A DNA stretch of 33,933 bases. Origin: an uncultured Ruminococcus sp. Its GTDB lineage: Bacteria; Bacillota; Clostridia; Oscillospirales; Ruminococcaceae. The stretch is taken from positions 1 to 33,933 of the forward strand of contig CANQJV010000021.1 of NCBI GenBank assembly GCA_947624295.1, read 5' to 3'. The notes beneath the pieces were generated by a model, which was not told where the DNA came from, searched no databases, and worked only from the letters and a program-made list of their open reading frames with translations. A program made the translations under genes and the position numbers. Of the stretch, positions 1 through 10,030 are shown one piece after another; position 1 is the stretch's first letter; the number at the start of each line of letters is the position of its first letter.

Positions 1-77
1 TTAACTTTGTCTGATACTCATTATATATATTTTATATATCATTATATCATTTTACAAGAAAGTGAGGCTGATAACCA

Positions 78-1970
78 GTGAACGAAAACAACACCAATCT
101 CAAAAAAGCAGGCAGAAATTCATCTGCCAAATCAGGTACTACAAAAAGAACATACAGGAAAAATACTCCTGAAGCCGAAAAGACTGTTCCTGCAACTGAA
201 TCAACTGTACCTGCTGTAAAAAATTCAACTAAAAATTCAACCAAAAAATCTGAACCAAAAGAATCAACTAAACAAAAACGCTCCTCAAAAGACAAGGAAA
301 CTCGTAAAACTCCCGTCCGCATTATCCCGTTAGGCGGACTTAACGAAATAGGCAAGAATATGACTGTATTCGAATGCAGTAACGATATGTTTATTCTTGA
401 CTGCGGACTTGCTTTCCCTGACCCCGATATGCCGGGCGTTGACATCGTTATCCCCGATTTTACTTACGTCGAAAGAAATATCGACAGATTAAGAGGTATT
501 GTAATTACTCACGGTCACGAGGACCACATAGGCGGTCTTGCTTATCTGCTTAAAAGACTTGACAGAAAAGTGGATATATACGCAACTAAACTCACTATGG
601 GTCTTATTGAAGGCAAATTCGCTGAGGCTGAAGTATTCAACGCAAATCTGCACGTCCTCAAACCTCGCCAAACTGCCAATATGAACTGTATGTCCGTTGA
701 ATTCGTAAAGGTCAACCACTCAATCCCCGATGCTGTAGGTATGGTGATACACACTCCCGCAGGCATTATTATCCATACGGGCGACTTCAAAATCGATTTT
801 TCGCCGATTGACGGGGAAATAATTGACCTCGCATATTTTGCGGAAGTTTCAGCAAAAAAAGGTGTACTTGCACTTATGGCTGATTCCACAAACGCTGAAC
901 GCCCCGGATATACGCACTCCGAAAAAACAGTGGGCGAATCATTTGACCGTCTTTTCCGTCAGGGTGAGGGTAAAAGAATTATCATCGCTACTTTCTCGTC
1001 AAATATTCACCGTGTACAGCAAATTATAAATTCAGCGGTGAAATATAAGCGAAAAGTCGCTATACTCGGCAGAAGTATGGTGAATGTAATCAATACGGCT
1101 ATTGAACTCGGCTATCTGAATGTCCCTGAACACCTCTTGATTGACGTTGAAATGATGTCCATGTACGAAGCAAGAAAAATTGTACTCATTACAACGGGAA
1201 GTCAGGGCGAACCTATGTCCGCTCTCACAAGAATGGCTATGAATGACCATAGAGATGTTTCTATTTCGCCGAATGATTTTATTATAATTTCCGCTACACC
1301 TATTCCCGGAAATGAAAAGTATGTCACACGTGTTGTAAACGAACTCATGAAAGCAGGTGCTGAAGTCATATACGAAACAATGTATGAAGTACACGTTTCA
1401 GGTCACGCTTGTCAGGAGGAACTTAAACTAATTCACGCACTTACAAAACCTAAGTTTTTCATTCCGGTTCACGGCGAATACAAACATCTCAAAAAACACG
1501 CTGATATTGCTATGCAAATGGGTATGGACAAAGACCATATCATTATTGCGGAAAACGGAAATGTAATCGAAACAGACAGCCTGACTATGAAAGTTGTATC
1601 ACAAGTGCCGTCAGGACGTATTCTTGTTGACGGTACAGGTGTCGGCGATGTCGGAACTGTTGTTCTCCGTGACAGGAATCATCTTTCACAAGAAGGTATT
1701 GTTGTAGTAGTCATCTGCCTTGAACGCAGTTCAAACAAGCTGAGCTCAAAACCTGAAATCATTCCACGAGGCTTTGTTTATGTGAAAGAATCAGAAGAAC
1801 TTTTAGACGGCGCAAAACGATGTCTTTCCGCAATGCTCCATAAATGTTCGTATTCAGAAATGAAAGAGTGGAATACACTTAAAGGCAAAATCCGTGATTG
1901 TATATCAGATTATTTCTACCAGCAGACAAAACGCAGTCCTATGGTTTTGCCGATTATTATGGAAACATGA
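78..1970 (+). CDS. rnj: Ribonuclease J
   Basis: Metallo-beta-lactamase/beta-CASP ribonuclease of the RNase J family (5'-3' exo- and endonuclease in mRNA decay and rRNA maturation, cytoplasmic). The metal-binding motif HGHEDH is at residues 145-150. The beta-CASP region includes LGRSM and TTGSQGEPMSAL, and the late conserved histidine is in FFIPVHGEYKHL. The conserved fold starts near residue 80 with VRIIPLGGLNEIG. Residues 1-78 are a low-complexity Lys/Thr/Ser/Pro-rich extension, probably disordered, which makes the protein (630 aa) longer than the usual ~555 aa. The start is GTG at 78, behind a weak purine-rich stretch (AAGTGAGG). An upstream promoter cannot be assigned because the window opens only 77 bases before. 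First gene of the + strand housekeeping run. Whether this is RNase J1 or J2 cannot be decided from sequence alone. Confidence 0.95.
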   Translation: MNENNTNLKKAGRNSSAKSGTTKRTYRKNTPEAEKTVPATESTVPAVKNSTKNSTKKSEPKESTKQKRSSKDKETRKTPVRIIPLGGLNEIGKNMTVFECSNDMFILDCGLAFPDPDMPGVDIVIPDFTYVERNIDRLRGIVITHGHEDHIGGLAYLLKRLDRKVDIYATKLTMGLIEGKFAEAEVFNANLHVLKPRQTANMNCMSVEFVKVNHSIPDAVGMVIHTPAGIIIHTGDFKIDFSPIDGEIIDLAYFAEVSAKKGVLALMADSTNAERPGYTHSEKTVGESFDRLFRQGEGKRIIIATFSSNIHRVQQIINSAVKYKRKVAILGRSMVNVINTAIELGYLNVPEHLLIDVEMMSMYEARKIVLITTGSQGEPMSALTRMAMNDHRDVSISPNDFIIISATPIPGNEKYVTRVVNELMKAGAEVIYETMYEVHVSGHACQEELKLIHALTKPKFFIPVHGEYKHLKKHADIAMQMGMDKDHIIIAENGNVIETDSLTMKVVSQVPSGRILVDGTGVGDVGTVVLRDRNHLSQEGIVVVVICLERSSNKLSSKPEIIPRGFVYVKESEELLDGAKRCLSAMLHKCSYSEMKEWNTLKGKIRDCISDYFYQQTKRSPMVLPIIMET

Positions 1971-1980
1971 CATATATCAG

Positions 1981-2068
1981 GCTGATACCGCACAAAATTT
2001 TTCAAATAAATATTTGTAAGAGTTAACAATAATGCAAGCATTTCAACGCTGATTTTGTGCAGTATTGC
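1981..2068. repeat. 88-bp inverted-repeat element between rnj and gdpP
   Basis: The 137-bp gap between rnj and gdpP is bounded by inverted ends. The left end reads GCTGATACCGCACAAAAT. The reverse complement of the right end reads GCAATACTGCACAAAAT, and the two share GCACAAAAT except for one base in the preceding run. This looks like a very small MITE or a decayed IS end pair. No clear target duplication is visible. The left end resembles GGCAACACCGCACAAAG near 20509, once the insertion there is removed. Confidence 0.45.
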
Positions 2069-2107
2069 TTCAACATAAACATAGGTTTCCGAAAGGAGTC
2101 TGAAGAA

Positions 2108-4096
2108 GTGAAAAAGAAATTTCCGGCGGTATTTTTTACACTTGTAACCGCTATCCTCATCTGCCATATATTTGTTTCGCTTATGCTTTACAAGTATAAC
2201 AGTACTTACGGGCTTATCGGAATTGTATCTGCAATAATGCTTATAACTGTACTGGTGATTGTTTCCGTACTCTACTCAAGAAATTTTATACGCCATATAT
2301 TCAGAATGAACAATCATCTTGAAAATTCCGCTGCCGATTATATGAATAATCTTCCTGCACCTGTTGCTGTTATAAACGAGGACAGAAAGTTTGTATGGTA
2401 TAACCAGAGTTTCTCCGACAAAATAAGCCGTGGATATGACGTTTTCGGGCTTGATTTCGAGGAATATGTGAAACTTGACCTTGATTTGCTTATGTCGGGC
2501 GGTACTCCCGTATGCCGTATAAATGGTGCTGTATATAATACCGTATGCGAAAAATTTGAGGAGAATGATATTTCTTTTCTTATAATTTATTTCCACGACG
2601 AAACCGAATATTTCAATCTCAAACAGAAAAGCGAGGCATCTCACCCGAATGTAGTCATTCTGAATATTGATACTTATGACGAAATTATGCAGAATGCCAA
2701 GGAAAGTGAAAAAGCACAGGCTTCCCTTGAAATCGAACGGCTTATTGAGCAGTTCATGAGCAGTACAAACGGTTTTGTTAAAAAAACTTCTCAAAATACG
2801 TTCTATGCTGTAATTGAACAGCGTCATCTTGATGAGAAAATTCGTGATAAATTCAAAATCCTCGATTTGGCAAGGAATATAAAAATCGCCGGAAAATATC
2901 CGCTTACTTTTTCAATAGGTATAGGGCAAGGTGCGGATTCACTCGCCGAAAGCGAAAAAATTGCACGCCAATGTCTTGATATGGCTTTAGGACGTGGCGG
3001 TGACCAAGCTGTCATAAAATCTGATAACGGCTACCACTTTTTCGGCGGAGTTTCAAAAGGCGTTGAAAAAATGTCAAGGACGAAAACAAGAGTTATCGCC
3101 AATGCAATGCAGGATATTATTATGAACTCCGACAAAGTTTTCATTATGGGACACCGTTTCGGCGACCTTGATTCAGTCGGCTCATCATGCGGTCTTGCAG
3201 GTGCATTGCGTATACTCGGGAAACCCGTGTACATTGTCGTAAACAGAAAAGCTAACCTTGCTACGAATCTCATTGACCGTGTGGAGGCGCAGACAGACGA
3301 AAAACTGTTCATTTCGCCTGAGAACGCTGTTAATTCAGTCGGCGACAATGATTTGCTTATAATCGTTGATATTCACAACACGGACTGCCTTGAGAGCTAC
3401 GAACTCTATGAGAAAATGAAAAAATCAGTCGTTATTGTTGACCATCACCGCCGTGCTGTCCGTTCAATCGAAAACGCCGTTATATTCCACCACGAACCGT
3501 ACGCCTCATCTGCCTCCGAAATGGTGACCGAAATTATCCAGTACTTCAGGTTCACAAGCGACGAAAAACTCCCCGTATACTATGCGGAAGCCCTGCTTGC
3601 CGGAATAATGCTTGATACGAAAAGTTTCGTAATGCGTACAGGTGTGCGTACTTTCGAGGCGGCGGCATTCCTGAAAAAACTCGGTGCTGATACAGTTGCC
3701 GTGAAACTCCTTTTCTCAAATTCATTCGAGGCTTACAAAAACCGTTCACAAATCGTTTCAACGGCTCAGATACATAATAATTGCGCAATAGCTGTAGCTG
3801 ATTTCGAATGCGATGACATAAGAATAGTCGCACCGCAGGCTGCTGATGAACTCCTCGGCATTACAAACGTCGATGCATCGTTTGTTATTTACAAAACAGG
3901 CGAAATCGTGAATATATCAGCCCGTTCACTTGGTGCGGTCAATGTACAGATTATTATGGAAACTCTCGGCGGAGGAGGTCACCAGAGTATGGCGGCTGTT
4001 CAGCTTAAGGATACAAGTATCAGCGAATCGTTTAATCTTCTCGTTGATGCTATTGATAAAAGAAATGATGATATTTCATCATCTGAAAATAAATAA
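2108..4096 (+). CDS. gdpP: Cyclic-di-AMP phosphodiesterase GdpP (DHH family)
   Basis: GdpP/YybT family membrane phosphodiesterase that hydrolyses c-di-AMP. Two N-terminal membrane helices ([19 protein letters not shown] and the following [18 protein letters not shown]) precede a PAS-like region (residues ~70-150) and a degenerate GGDEF-like region. The catalytic DHH-DHHA1 part covers the C-terminal half: [13 protein letters not shown] supplies metal-binding aspartates, VDHHRR is the signature DHH motif, and [10 protein letters not shown] is the DHHA1 motif. The reading frame is open from 2057, but I place the start at GTG 2108 because AAAGGAG lies about 9 bases before it and the protein then begins with the first membrane helix (662 aa). 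It is 16 bases upstream of rplI, the gdpP-rplI-dnaB order common in Firmicutes. Confidence 0.95.
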   Translation: MKKKFPAVFFTLVTAILICHIFVSLMLYKYNSTYGLIGIVSAIMLITVLVIVSVLYSRNFIRHIFRMNNHLENSAADYMNNLPAPVAVINEDRKFVWYNQSFSDKISRGYDVFGLDFEEYVKLDLDLLMSGGTPVCRINGAVYNTVCEKFEENDISFLIIYFHDETEYFNLKQKSEASHPNVVILNIDTYDEIMQNAKESEKAQASLEIERLIEQFMSSTNGFVKKTSQNTFYAVIEQRHLDEKIRDKFKILDLARNIKIAGKYPLTFSIGIGQGADSLAESEKIARQCLDMALGRGGDQAVIKSDNGYHFFGGVSKGVEKMSRTKTRVIANAMQDIIMNSDKVFIMGHRFGDLDSVGSSCGLAGALRILGKPVYIVVNRKANLATNLIDRVEAQTDEKLFISPENAVNSVGDNDLLIIVDIHNTDCLESYELYEKMKKSVVIVDHHRRAVRSIENAVIFHHEPYASSASEMVTEIIQYFRFTSDEKLPVYYAEALLAGIMLDTKSFVMRTGVRTFEAAAFLKKLGADTVAVKLLFSNSFEAYKNRSQIVSTAQIHNNCAIAVADFECDDIRIVAPQAADELLGITNVDASFVIYKTGEIVNISARSLGAVNVQIIMETLGGGGHQSMAAVQLKDTSISESFNLLVDAIDKRNDDISSSENK

Positions 4097-4112
4097 AAAA
4101 GAGGTATTTATT

Positions 4113-4559
4113 ATGAAAGTTATTTTTATTAAAGATGTAAAAGGTTCAGGAGCAAAAGGTGAAGTCAAAAACGTTGCTGACGGCTACGCAAGAAATATGC
4201 TTTTACCTAAAGGTCTTGCTGTAGAAGCTACTCCCGCTAACCTCAACAAACTTGAGGGTCAGCAGTCCTCCGAAAAGCATAGGATTGAAACTGAAAAGAA
4301 AACTGCTCAGGAATACGCTGAAAAAATCAATGACAAAAAAGTCGTAGTCAAGGCGAAAGCAGGTTCAAATGACCGCCTTTTCGGTTCAGTGACTGCCTCA
4401 CAAGTTGCCGACGCAATCAATGAACAATTTGATATAAAAGTTGACAAAAAGAAAATTTCCCTCAATACCGATATTAAAAATTTCGGGACATATTCCGCTG
4501 TTATCAAGTTCTACACCGGTATATCGGCGAAAATTGATGTTGAGGTTATACAGGGATAA
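4113..4559 (+). CDS. rplI: 50S ribosomal protein L9
   Basis: Large-subunit protein bL9, 148 aa, the normal family length. The N-terminal rRNA-binding domain shows the signature [19 protein letters not shown] followed by [17 protein letters not shown] charged connecting helix and the C-terminal domain ending in KIDVEVIQG follow. The ATG at 4113 has an AAGAGG-type ribosome site a few bases upstream. The frame is open further upstream into gdpP, but that extension has no L9 homology. The stop codon overlaps the dnaB start by one base (TAATG), implying translational coupling. Confidence 0.97.
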   Translation: MKVIFIKDVKGSGAKGEVKNVADGYARNMLLPKGLAVEATPANLNKLEGQQSSEKHRIETEKKTAQEYAEKINDKKVVVKAKAGSNDRLFGSVTASQVADAINEQFDIKVDKKKISLNTDIKNFGTYSAVIKFYTGISAKIDVEVIQG

Positions 4560-5911
4560 TGGATGATAAAAATTTTGACTTATCTCCGGCAGACCTCCCT
4601 TACAGTATCGATGCAGAACAATCGATTATAGGCGCAATTATTTCAAATTCGGCAATTATGCCGTCTGTTATCGAAAAAATAAAACCTGAATATTTCTATA
4701 ACGAAAATTTATGTAAAATATATAAACTTCTTCTCACAATGTTCACAAGCGGTTCGCAAATCGACATAATCACCGTACTTAACGAATCAGAAAAGCTCCA
4801 TATATTTGAAAATCAAAATGAGGGACGGCGTTTTTTCAAAGGAATTGCAGATACATTGCCCTCAAGCAGACATATTGATTCATACTGCAATATTATTTCA
4901 AATAAATATATGATAAGAAGTCTTGGATACGTTGCGAAAAGTATCCTTGATGAAATACAGAGCGGTGAACAAGATGCACAACTTTTGCTTGATTCCGCTG
5001 AACAGAAAATATATGACATAAGACAAGGACGTTCAGTGAACGGTCTTTCACCGCTTTCCGATGCCGTTCTTGAGGCTTATGACAGGCTTGGTAAACTTTC
5101 AGGCGAGGACAGAGAAAAATATCTCGGCGCAAGAACAGGATTCAAACAGCTTGACAATATAACAACGGGTCTTAATAAATCAGACCTTATCATTATCGCC
5201 GCACGCCCCGGAATGGGAAAGACTTCATTTGCTATGAATATCGCAAAAAATGTTGCAAAATCAACTGAAAAGGACGTTATTATATTCAACCTCGAAATGT
5301 CAAAGGAACAACTTGCAACACGTATGCTTTCAACAGAAGCAAGAGTTGAATCAAGCTGTCTGAGAAATGGCAGAATACAGACAAATCAGTGGACTGACCT
5401 TGCAACAGGTGCCGCATATCTGAGTGTTCTGCCTATATTTATCGATGATACCGCAAGTCAGACTGTACAGCAGATGAAAGCAAAATTAAGACGTGTGAAA
5501 AATCTCGGTCTTATTATTATAGACTATCTCCAGCTTATCAGCTCTAATTCAAATTCAGATAACCGTGTTACTATTGTATCTGAAATAACACGTCAGCTTA
5601 AAATCATGGCAAAGGAACTCAATGCACCTGTAATACTTCTTTCACAATTGAACCGTGCTGTTGAGGGACGTAACGATAAAAGACCATTGCTGTCCGATTT
5701 GCGTGAATCCGGTTCAATTGAACAAGATGCCGATATAGTTCTTTTTCTGTACCGTGATGCCTATTACAACAAAGAAAGTGAAAAGAAAAACATATCTGAA
5801 TGTATTGTAGCTAAAAACCGCCACGGTGAATTGGGTACAGTAACACTGATATGGAACGGTCAGTATACGCTTTTTGCTGACCCTGAAAATGATACTCCTC
5901 CCGATGAATAA
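4559..5911 (+). CDS. dnaB: Replicative DNA helicase DnaB
   Basis: Hexameric replicative helicase (called DnaC in Bacillus), 450 aa, typical length. The N-terminal DnaB domain begins at PYSIDAEQSIIGAII (residues ~13-110). The RecA-like C-terminal domain carries Walker A ARPGMGKTSF near residue 215, Walker B LIIIDYLQLI, and the DnaB motif LSQLNRAVEGR followed by RPLLSDLRESGSIEQDAD. The start ATG overlaps the rplI stop by one base. tilS follows after 5 bases. No intein or frameshift is seen. Confidence 0.97.
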   Translation: MDDKNFDLSPADLPYSIDAEQSIIGAIISNSAIMPSVIEKIKPEYFYNENLCKIYKLLLTMFTSGSQIDIITVLNESEKLHIFENQNEGRRFFKGIADTLPSSRHIDSYCNIISNKYMIRSLGYVAKSILDEIQSGEQDAQLLLDSAEQKIYDIRQGRSVNGLSPLSDAVLEAYDRLGKLSGEDREKYLGARTGFKQLDNITTGLNKSDLIIIAARPGMGKTSFAMNIAKNVAKSTEKDVIIFNLEMSKEQLATRMLSTEARVESSCLRNGRIQTNQWTDLATGAAYLSVLPIFIDDTASQTVQQMKAKLRRVKNLGLIIIDYLQLISSNSNSDNRVTIVSEITRQLKIMAKELNAPVILLSQLNRAVEGRNDKRPLLSDLRESGSIEQDADIVLFLYRDAYYNKESEKKNISECIVAKNRHGELGTVTLIWNGQYTLFADPENDTPPDE

Positions 5912-5916
5912 AAAAT

Positions 5917-7248
5917 ATGATTGATAGAATTTATGAATTTGTAAAAAAATATAATATGCTCTCGTGTGGTGATATTGTCGTATGCGGATTATCAGGCGGT
6001 GCAGACAGCGTATTTTTGCTTAATATGCTTTGCAGACTGCAAAACAGGCTTGATATTACAGTAGAGGCTATCCACGTCAACCACAATCTGCGTGGCAGTG
6101 AAAGTGACCGTGATGAACAATTCTGCCGTGATTTATGCCGGAAACTCAATATACCGTTTACAGCTGTTTCGTGCGATGTCAAAGGCTATGCGGAAAAAAA
6201 TTCGCTTTCTTGTGAGGAATCCGCAAGAATATTGAGATATAATATTTTCAGGGAATACTCCTCTGGGAAAAAAATTGCAACAGCACATAACGCTGACGAT
6301 AATCTTGAAACGGTCATTCATAATCTTATCCGTGGGACAGCTCTCAAAGGGCTGACGGGAATACCTCCCGTGCGTGAAAATATAATCCGACCTATTCTGA
6401 CAGTATCTCGCAAGGAAATTGAGGAATATCTCAGCGAAATCGGACAAAACTATGTTACAGACAGTACAAATCTTACGAATGACTACACAAGAAATAAAAT
6501 CCGCCACAATATAATTCCGCTTATGAGGGAAATCAACGGCTCACTCATAGAAACGTCTGTTCGGTCAATTGATACGCTCAGAAGCGAAAATAATTTAATT
6601 GAATCGGAAGTCGACAATGCAGACGGTATTTTTGAGAATCCCGCTGAATATAATGAGGTAATCCGCAGAAGATATATTTCAAGGCTTTTAAGCAGAAAAA
6701 ATCTCCCTGTTTCAAACAAACGGCTTACGGAGTGTGACAACGTCCTCGTAAACGGCGGAAAAATCAATATTTCAGGTGATATTTATTTTGTTTCGGAAGG
6801 GAAATCAGCAGGACTGAAAACAATAAGACCGCCTGAAACTGCCATAATCTCAAAAGAACTTGCAATCGGCGAAAATATTATTTTCCCTGACGCAAAACTT
6901 GTGTGCGAAATCATTGAATGTGATAATTCAATGAAAATTGATTTTGTTCATAAAAATTTAACATTTTATCTGCTGGATTATGATAAAATAATAGGTAGGG
7001 TTTTTGTCAGAAACAGGAAGTATGGCGATAAAATCCGACTGCACGGAAGAAATTTCACTTCTTCCGTAAAAAAATTGATAAATGAGAAAGTTCCTGAAGA
7101 AATCAGACGTTCCCTGCATTTCATCGAAGACGAAACAGGTACTGTTTTCGCCGAAAATATAGGCATCGCTGAAAGAGTTGCACCAGATGAAAATACAAAA
7201 CGTCTGCTGAAAATCCAGATTATCAGGAATCAGATTGGAGAGTGTTGA
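5917..7248 (+). CDS. tilS: tRNA(Ile)-lysidine synthetase TilS
   Basis: ATP-dependent enzyme that converts C34 of the CAU-anticodon tRNA-Ile to lysidine, so that it reads AUA. The PP-loop motif [13 protein letters not shown] is at residues ~23-35, with downstream family motifs [26 protein letters not shown] and [11 protein letters not shown]. The C-terminal TilS domain shows [14 protein letters not shown] and [15 protein letters not shown]. Length (443 aa) is normal. The ribosome site is poor (AT-rich GAATAAAAAAT), so translation may be coupled to dnaB 5 bases upstream. ftsH starts right after the stop. The hpt gene often found between tilS and ftsH in Firmicutes is absent. Confidence 0.94.
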   Translation: MIDRIYEFVKKYNMLSCGDIVVCGLSGGADSVFLLNMLCRLQNRLDITVEAIHVNHNLRGSESDRDEQFCRDLCRKLNIPFTAVSCDVKGYAEKNSLSCEESARILRYNIFREYSSGKKIATAHNADDNLETVIHNLIRGTALKGLTGIPPVRENIIRPILTVSRKEIEEYLSEIGQNYVTDSTNLTNDYTRNKIRHNIIPLMREINGSLIETSVRSIDTLRSENNLIESEVDNADGIFENPAEYNEVIRRRYISRLLSRKNLPVSNKRLTECDNVLVNGGKINISGDIYFVSEGKSAGLKTIRPPETAIISKELAIGENIIFPDAKLVCEIIECDNSMKIDFVHKNLTFYLLDYDKIIGRVFVRNRKYGDKIRLHGRNFTSSVKKLINEKVPEEIRRSLHFIEDETGTVFAENIGIAERVAPDENTKRLLKIQIIRNQIGEC

Positions 7249-7249
7249 T

Positions 7250-9142
7250 TTGTCACCAAAAAAAAGCAAAGGCATCTTTACTTATATAATTATTGTTATA
7301 CTGTCGATATTTTGCCTGTATTTCGTCATATCACAACTTTCAGACGATGTTGATGATACTGAATACACATCAATTATCAGCCATTTCGATAATTACGAAG
7401 TTTCCTACTATGAACTCGATTTAGGTTCGGGCGAACTGACTTATCAGTTGCGTGGAAGCCTTGACAAACAGACGTATAATGTGCCGAATGTAAACATATT
7501 CCTCAGCGATACCGAAGATTACCGCAGGGAATACAATAAGAAATATCCTGATGAACCGCTTGTGCAGAATTATATCAAAATTACCGACAGAACGTGGATT
7601 TATTCGCTTATTCCGGTTGTTCTGACTGTTGCATTAGGTATATTTATCCTCTATTTCATGATGAAACAGAGTGGCGGAGGAGGAAAATATAACTCTTTCT
7701 CTTTCGGTAAAGCTAACCTGAAAAATCTGACTGACGGTCGAAAAGCTACTTTTGACGATGTTGCAGGCGCAGACGAGGAAAAACAGGAACTTCAGGAAAT
7801 TGTTGACTACCTCAAACACCCGAACAAATATTCCGATATTGGAGCAAAAATCCCGAAAGGCGTACTTCTGTTAGGACCTCCCGGAACCGGTAAAACGCTC
7901 CTTGCAAGAGCAGTCGCAGGTGAGGCAGGCTGTCCGTTTTTCCCGATTTCAGGCTCTGATTTCGTTGAAATGTTCGTCGGCGTAGGTGCATCAAGAGTCC
8001 GTGACTTGTTCGAACAAGCTAAAAAACACGCACCGGCTATTATATTCATCGATGAAATTGACGCTGTAGGCCGCCATAGAGGTGCAGGATTGGGCGGAGG
8101 TCACGATGAACGTGAACAGACTCTCAATCAGTTGCTCGTTGAAATGGACGGATTTGTTGGTAATGAGAGCGTTATTGTAATTGCTGCAACAAACCGCCGT
8201 GATATTCTTGATCCGGCACTTCTCCGTCCGGGACGTTTCGACAGACAAATTGTAGTGGGCTACCCTGATGTAAAGGGACGTGAGGAAATCCTGAAAGTCC
8301 ATGCGAAAAATAAACCTATTGCTCCTGATGTTGATTTGAAGATAATCGCACAAACTACGCAGGGATTCACCGGAGCTGACCTCGAAAATCTCCTGAATGA
8401 GGCAGCACTTCTCGCAGCAAGAGCAAGCAGACAAGCGATTACTGAAAAGGATATTGAAGAGGCTACTATGAAAGTCATCGCAGGTCCTGAAAAAAAATCA
8501 CGTATTGTCACGGAACACGACAAGAAAATTACCGCATATCACGAGGCTGGTCACGCTGTTGCCGCTTATAACCTCAAAACGCAGGACAAAGTGCATCAGG
8601 TCACAATAATACAGCGTGGTATGGCAGCAGGTCTTACTGTTACACGCCCTGATACCGATGATATGCACGTTTCCCGCAATACAATGCGTGAAAATATAGT
8701 AATGCTTCTTGGCGGACGTGTTGCGGAAGAACTTTTCCTTGACGATATATGCACGGGCGCATCAAATGATATTGAACGTGCTACGAATACAGCAAGAAAT
8801 ATGGTCACAAAGTACGGTTTTTCGAGTAAATTGGGTACTGTTGTGTACGGTTCCGACAATGACGAAGTATTCCTCGGTAAAGATTACGGTCATACACGCA
8901 ATTACAGCGAAGAAATTGCATTTCAGATTGACTCCGAAGTTAAAAGTATTATCGAAAAGGCTTACAGTGAGTGCAGGACGATACTCGAAAATAACGCTGA
9001 CAAAATTCACAAACTCGCAAGCTATCTCCTGAAATTCGAGAAAATTGACGGTGATGACTTCGAACGTCTTATGCAGGGTGAAGATATTGAGGAAGCAAAA
9101 GAATATCAGGCTATGCTTGAAAAAAATCCGGAGGAATCATAA
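7250..9142 (+). CDS. ftsH: ATP-dependent zinc metalloprotease FtsH
   Basis: Membrane-anchored AAA+ protease for membrane and regulatory proteins. The first membrane helix is near residues 8-28 and the second near 120-140, with an extracytoplasmic domain between. The AAA domain has Walker A GPPGTGKT (~208-215), Walker B IIFIDEID and the arginine-finger region LRPGRFDRQ. The zinc site HEAGH is at about 431-435. I choose TTG at 7250 as start because GGAG at 7237-7240 is 9 bases upstream. A TTG at 7235 in the same frame lies inside that ribosome site. This gives 630 aa. The gene starts one base after the tilS stop. A 158-bp palindromic element begins 10 bases after its stop codon. Confidence 0.95.
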   Translation: MSPKKSKGIFTYIIIVILSIFCLYFVISQLSDDVDDTEYTSIISHFDNYEVSYYELDLGSGELTYQLRGSLDKQTYNVPNVNIFLSDTEDYRREYNKKYPDEPLVQNYIKITDRTWIYSLIPVVLTVALGIFILYFMMKQSGGGGKYNSFSFGKANLKNLTDGRKATFDDVAGADEEKQELQEIVDYLKHPNKYSDIGAKIPKGVLLLGPPGTGKTLLARAVAGEAGCPFFPISGSDFVEMFVGVGASRVRDLFEQAKKHAPAIIFIDEIDAVGRHRGAGLGGGHDEREQTLNQLLVEMDGFVGNESVIVIAATNRRDILDPALLRPGRFDRQIVVGYPDVKGREEILKVHAKNKPIAPDVDLKIIAQTTQGFTGADLENLLNEAALLAARASRQAITEKDIEEATMKVIAGPEKKSRIVTEHDKKITAYHEAGHAVAAYNLKTQDKVHQVTIIQRGMAAGLTVTRPDTDDMHVSRNTMRENIVMLLGGRVAEELFLDDICTGASNDIERATNTARNMVTKYGFSSKLGTVVYGSDNDEVFLGKDYGHTRNYSEEIAFQIDSEVKSIIEKAYSECRTILENNADKIHKLASYLLKFEKIDGDDFERLMQGEDIEEAKEYQAMLEKNPEES

Positions 9143-9152
9143 ATTCGAAGAA

Positions 9153-9310
9153 TAGACTTCTTCGGAAACTGGTGTGTGACAAATGGTGAAATATTTTGTC
9201 GTAGGTCAAGGCAGACGACGAAAGCGTGCTGTCGCACGGTGAGGAGGATAACGCAGACATACGGCAAAAGATTTTATTAGGTGTTATGCATCAGTTTTCG
9301 AGGAAGTCTA
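9153..9310 (+). repeat. 158-bp imperfect palindrome, copy 1 (type A element)
   Basis: Terminal inverted repeats TAGACTTCTTCGGAAACTG and CAGTTTTCGAGGAAGTCTA bound a sequence whose arms are complementary over most of their length. The TA at both outer ends fits a TA target as used by IS630/mariner-type MITEs, such as pneumococcal RUP (inference). The centre (9220-9246) contains GAAAGC, a CGTGC/GCACG stem with a TGTC loop, then GGTGAGG. ACGCAGA follows about 12 bases later. A second copy at 30931-31088 has the same length and differs at about six positions. Here the element lies 10 bases after the ftsH stop and reads in the direction of ftsH transcription. Confidence 0.85.
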
Positions 9311-9313
9311 CTA

Positions 9314-9340
9314 TTCCCGTGAGTTTTCTGCTCACGGGAA
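9314..9340 (+). terminator. Hairpin downstream of ftsH, possible terminator
   Basis: A perfect 10-bp stem (TTCCCGTGAG / CTCACGGGAA) has a 7-base loop. It is followed by AAAAATTTATT rather than a clean T-run, so termination on + is plausible but not canonical. It begins three bases after the type A element ends, as if that element had inserted between ftsH and its terminator. Confidence 0.45.
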
Positions 9341-9348
9341 AAAATTTA

Positions 9349-9377
9349 TTGACTTATGACGAATTTTGTGGTAAAAT
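9349..9377 (+). promoter_or_regulatory. Promoter for the PH-domain gene
   Basis: TTGACT (9349-9354), a 17-base spacer, and TAAAAT (9372-9377). If active, its transcript carries the whole type B palindrome (9430-9589) in the 5' leader of the gene at 9617. Confidence 0.6.
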
Positions 9378-9429
9378 ATATTATATTAAACTTTATTGCA
9401 AAAATTAACAAATGCAACAGAGTTCAGTA

Positions 9430-9589
9430 TACTCAACCTCTATTGCAAATGTCAATAATAGTGTTGAATAAAATTTTTGTCAATCAAGGAAGAAACCTGA
9501 AAGCATACTGACGTATGGTGAAGGTTTCTGACGCAGAGTGATGAAAATTATATCAGCAATATTGCTGATATTTGTAATAGAGGGGAGTA
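9430..9589 (+). repeat. 160-bp imperfect palindrome (type B element)
   Basis: The left end TACTCAACCTCTATTGCAAA pairs with a right end that reads TACTCCCCTCTATTACAAA on the other strand. Complementarity continues inward over most of both arms. The centre has the same layout as the type A element: TCAAGG, AGA, GAAAGC at 9499-9504, a CATAC/GTATG stem with a TGAC loop, GGTGAAGG, then ACGCAGA. The arms are unrelated in detail to type A. The right arm also holds a perfect 22-bp palindrome at 9550-9571 centred on CAATATTG. The element ends 12 bases before the ribosome site of the PH-domain gene. Confidence 0.75.
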
Positions 9590-9616
9590 TGTATATTGCT
9601 AAAAGGAGTTTTCTAT

Positions 9617-10012
9617 ATGTCAAAAAATGAAATCAATTATATCTGGACCGACAAAAAACGTACAATTTTTGGCTTACCGTGGTCATTTACAAGATACTAC
9701 CTCACTGAAACAAAACTTATAACTAAAACAGGTTTCCTTAACATAAGAGAAGACGAAATTGATTTATATAAAATAACTGACAAAAGCATTTCACGTTCTT
9801 TCGGGCAGAGAATGTTCGGGTGCGCTACAATTACAATCCATAGCAAAGATGTCGATACACCTGTAAAAAAAGTGGAGAGTATTAAAAATGTACGTCAGGT
9901 TTCAGAACTTATTGATAAACATATTAACATGATGCGTGACAAATACAGCATACGTGGCAGAGATATGTTTGATGTTCACAATGATTCATACGATGACAAT
10001 GATACAGATTAA
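9617..10012 (+). CDS. Bacterial PH-domain protein (PHb2/DUF304-like)
   Basis: 131-aa soluble protein with the pattern of bacterial pleckstrin-homology domains: WTDKKRTIFGLPWSFTRYYLTETKLITKTGFLNIREDEIDLYKI, written here in outline only from residues ~8 to 50, then a strand with FGCATITIHSKD. A C-terminal helix (VRQVSELIDKHINMMRD) and an acidic tail follow. It has no membrane segment, unlike many relatives, and its function is unknown. The start is ATG 9617 with AAAGGAG at 9602-9608. A TTG at 9596 in frame lies ahead of the ribosome site and is rejected. The methyltransferase gene follows after 18 bases and is probably cotranscribed. Confidence 0.75.
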   Translation: MSKNEINYIWTDKKRTIFGLPWSFTRYYLTETKLITKTGFLNIREDEIDLYKITDKSISRSFGQRMFGCATITIHSKDVDTPVKKVESIKNVRQVSELIDKHINMMRDKYSIRGRDMFDVHNDSYDDNDTD

Positions 10013-10030
10013 ATTTTCCGGAGTGTTGAA

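Noticed and set aside
2057-2107. Longer N-terminus for GdpP starting at 2057
   Set aside because: It lies in the inverted-repeat element and lacks a ribosome site, whereas GTG 2108 has AAAGGAG well placed.
9226-9408. Short open frame over the type A palindrome (a similar frame over copy 2 at 30839-31045)
   Set aside because: The frame is created by the repeat. It has no ribosome site, and the shared peptide only reflects DNA-level identity of the two copies.
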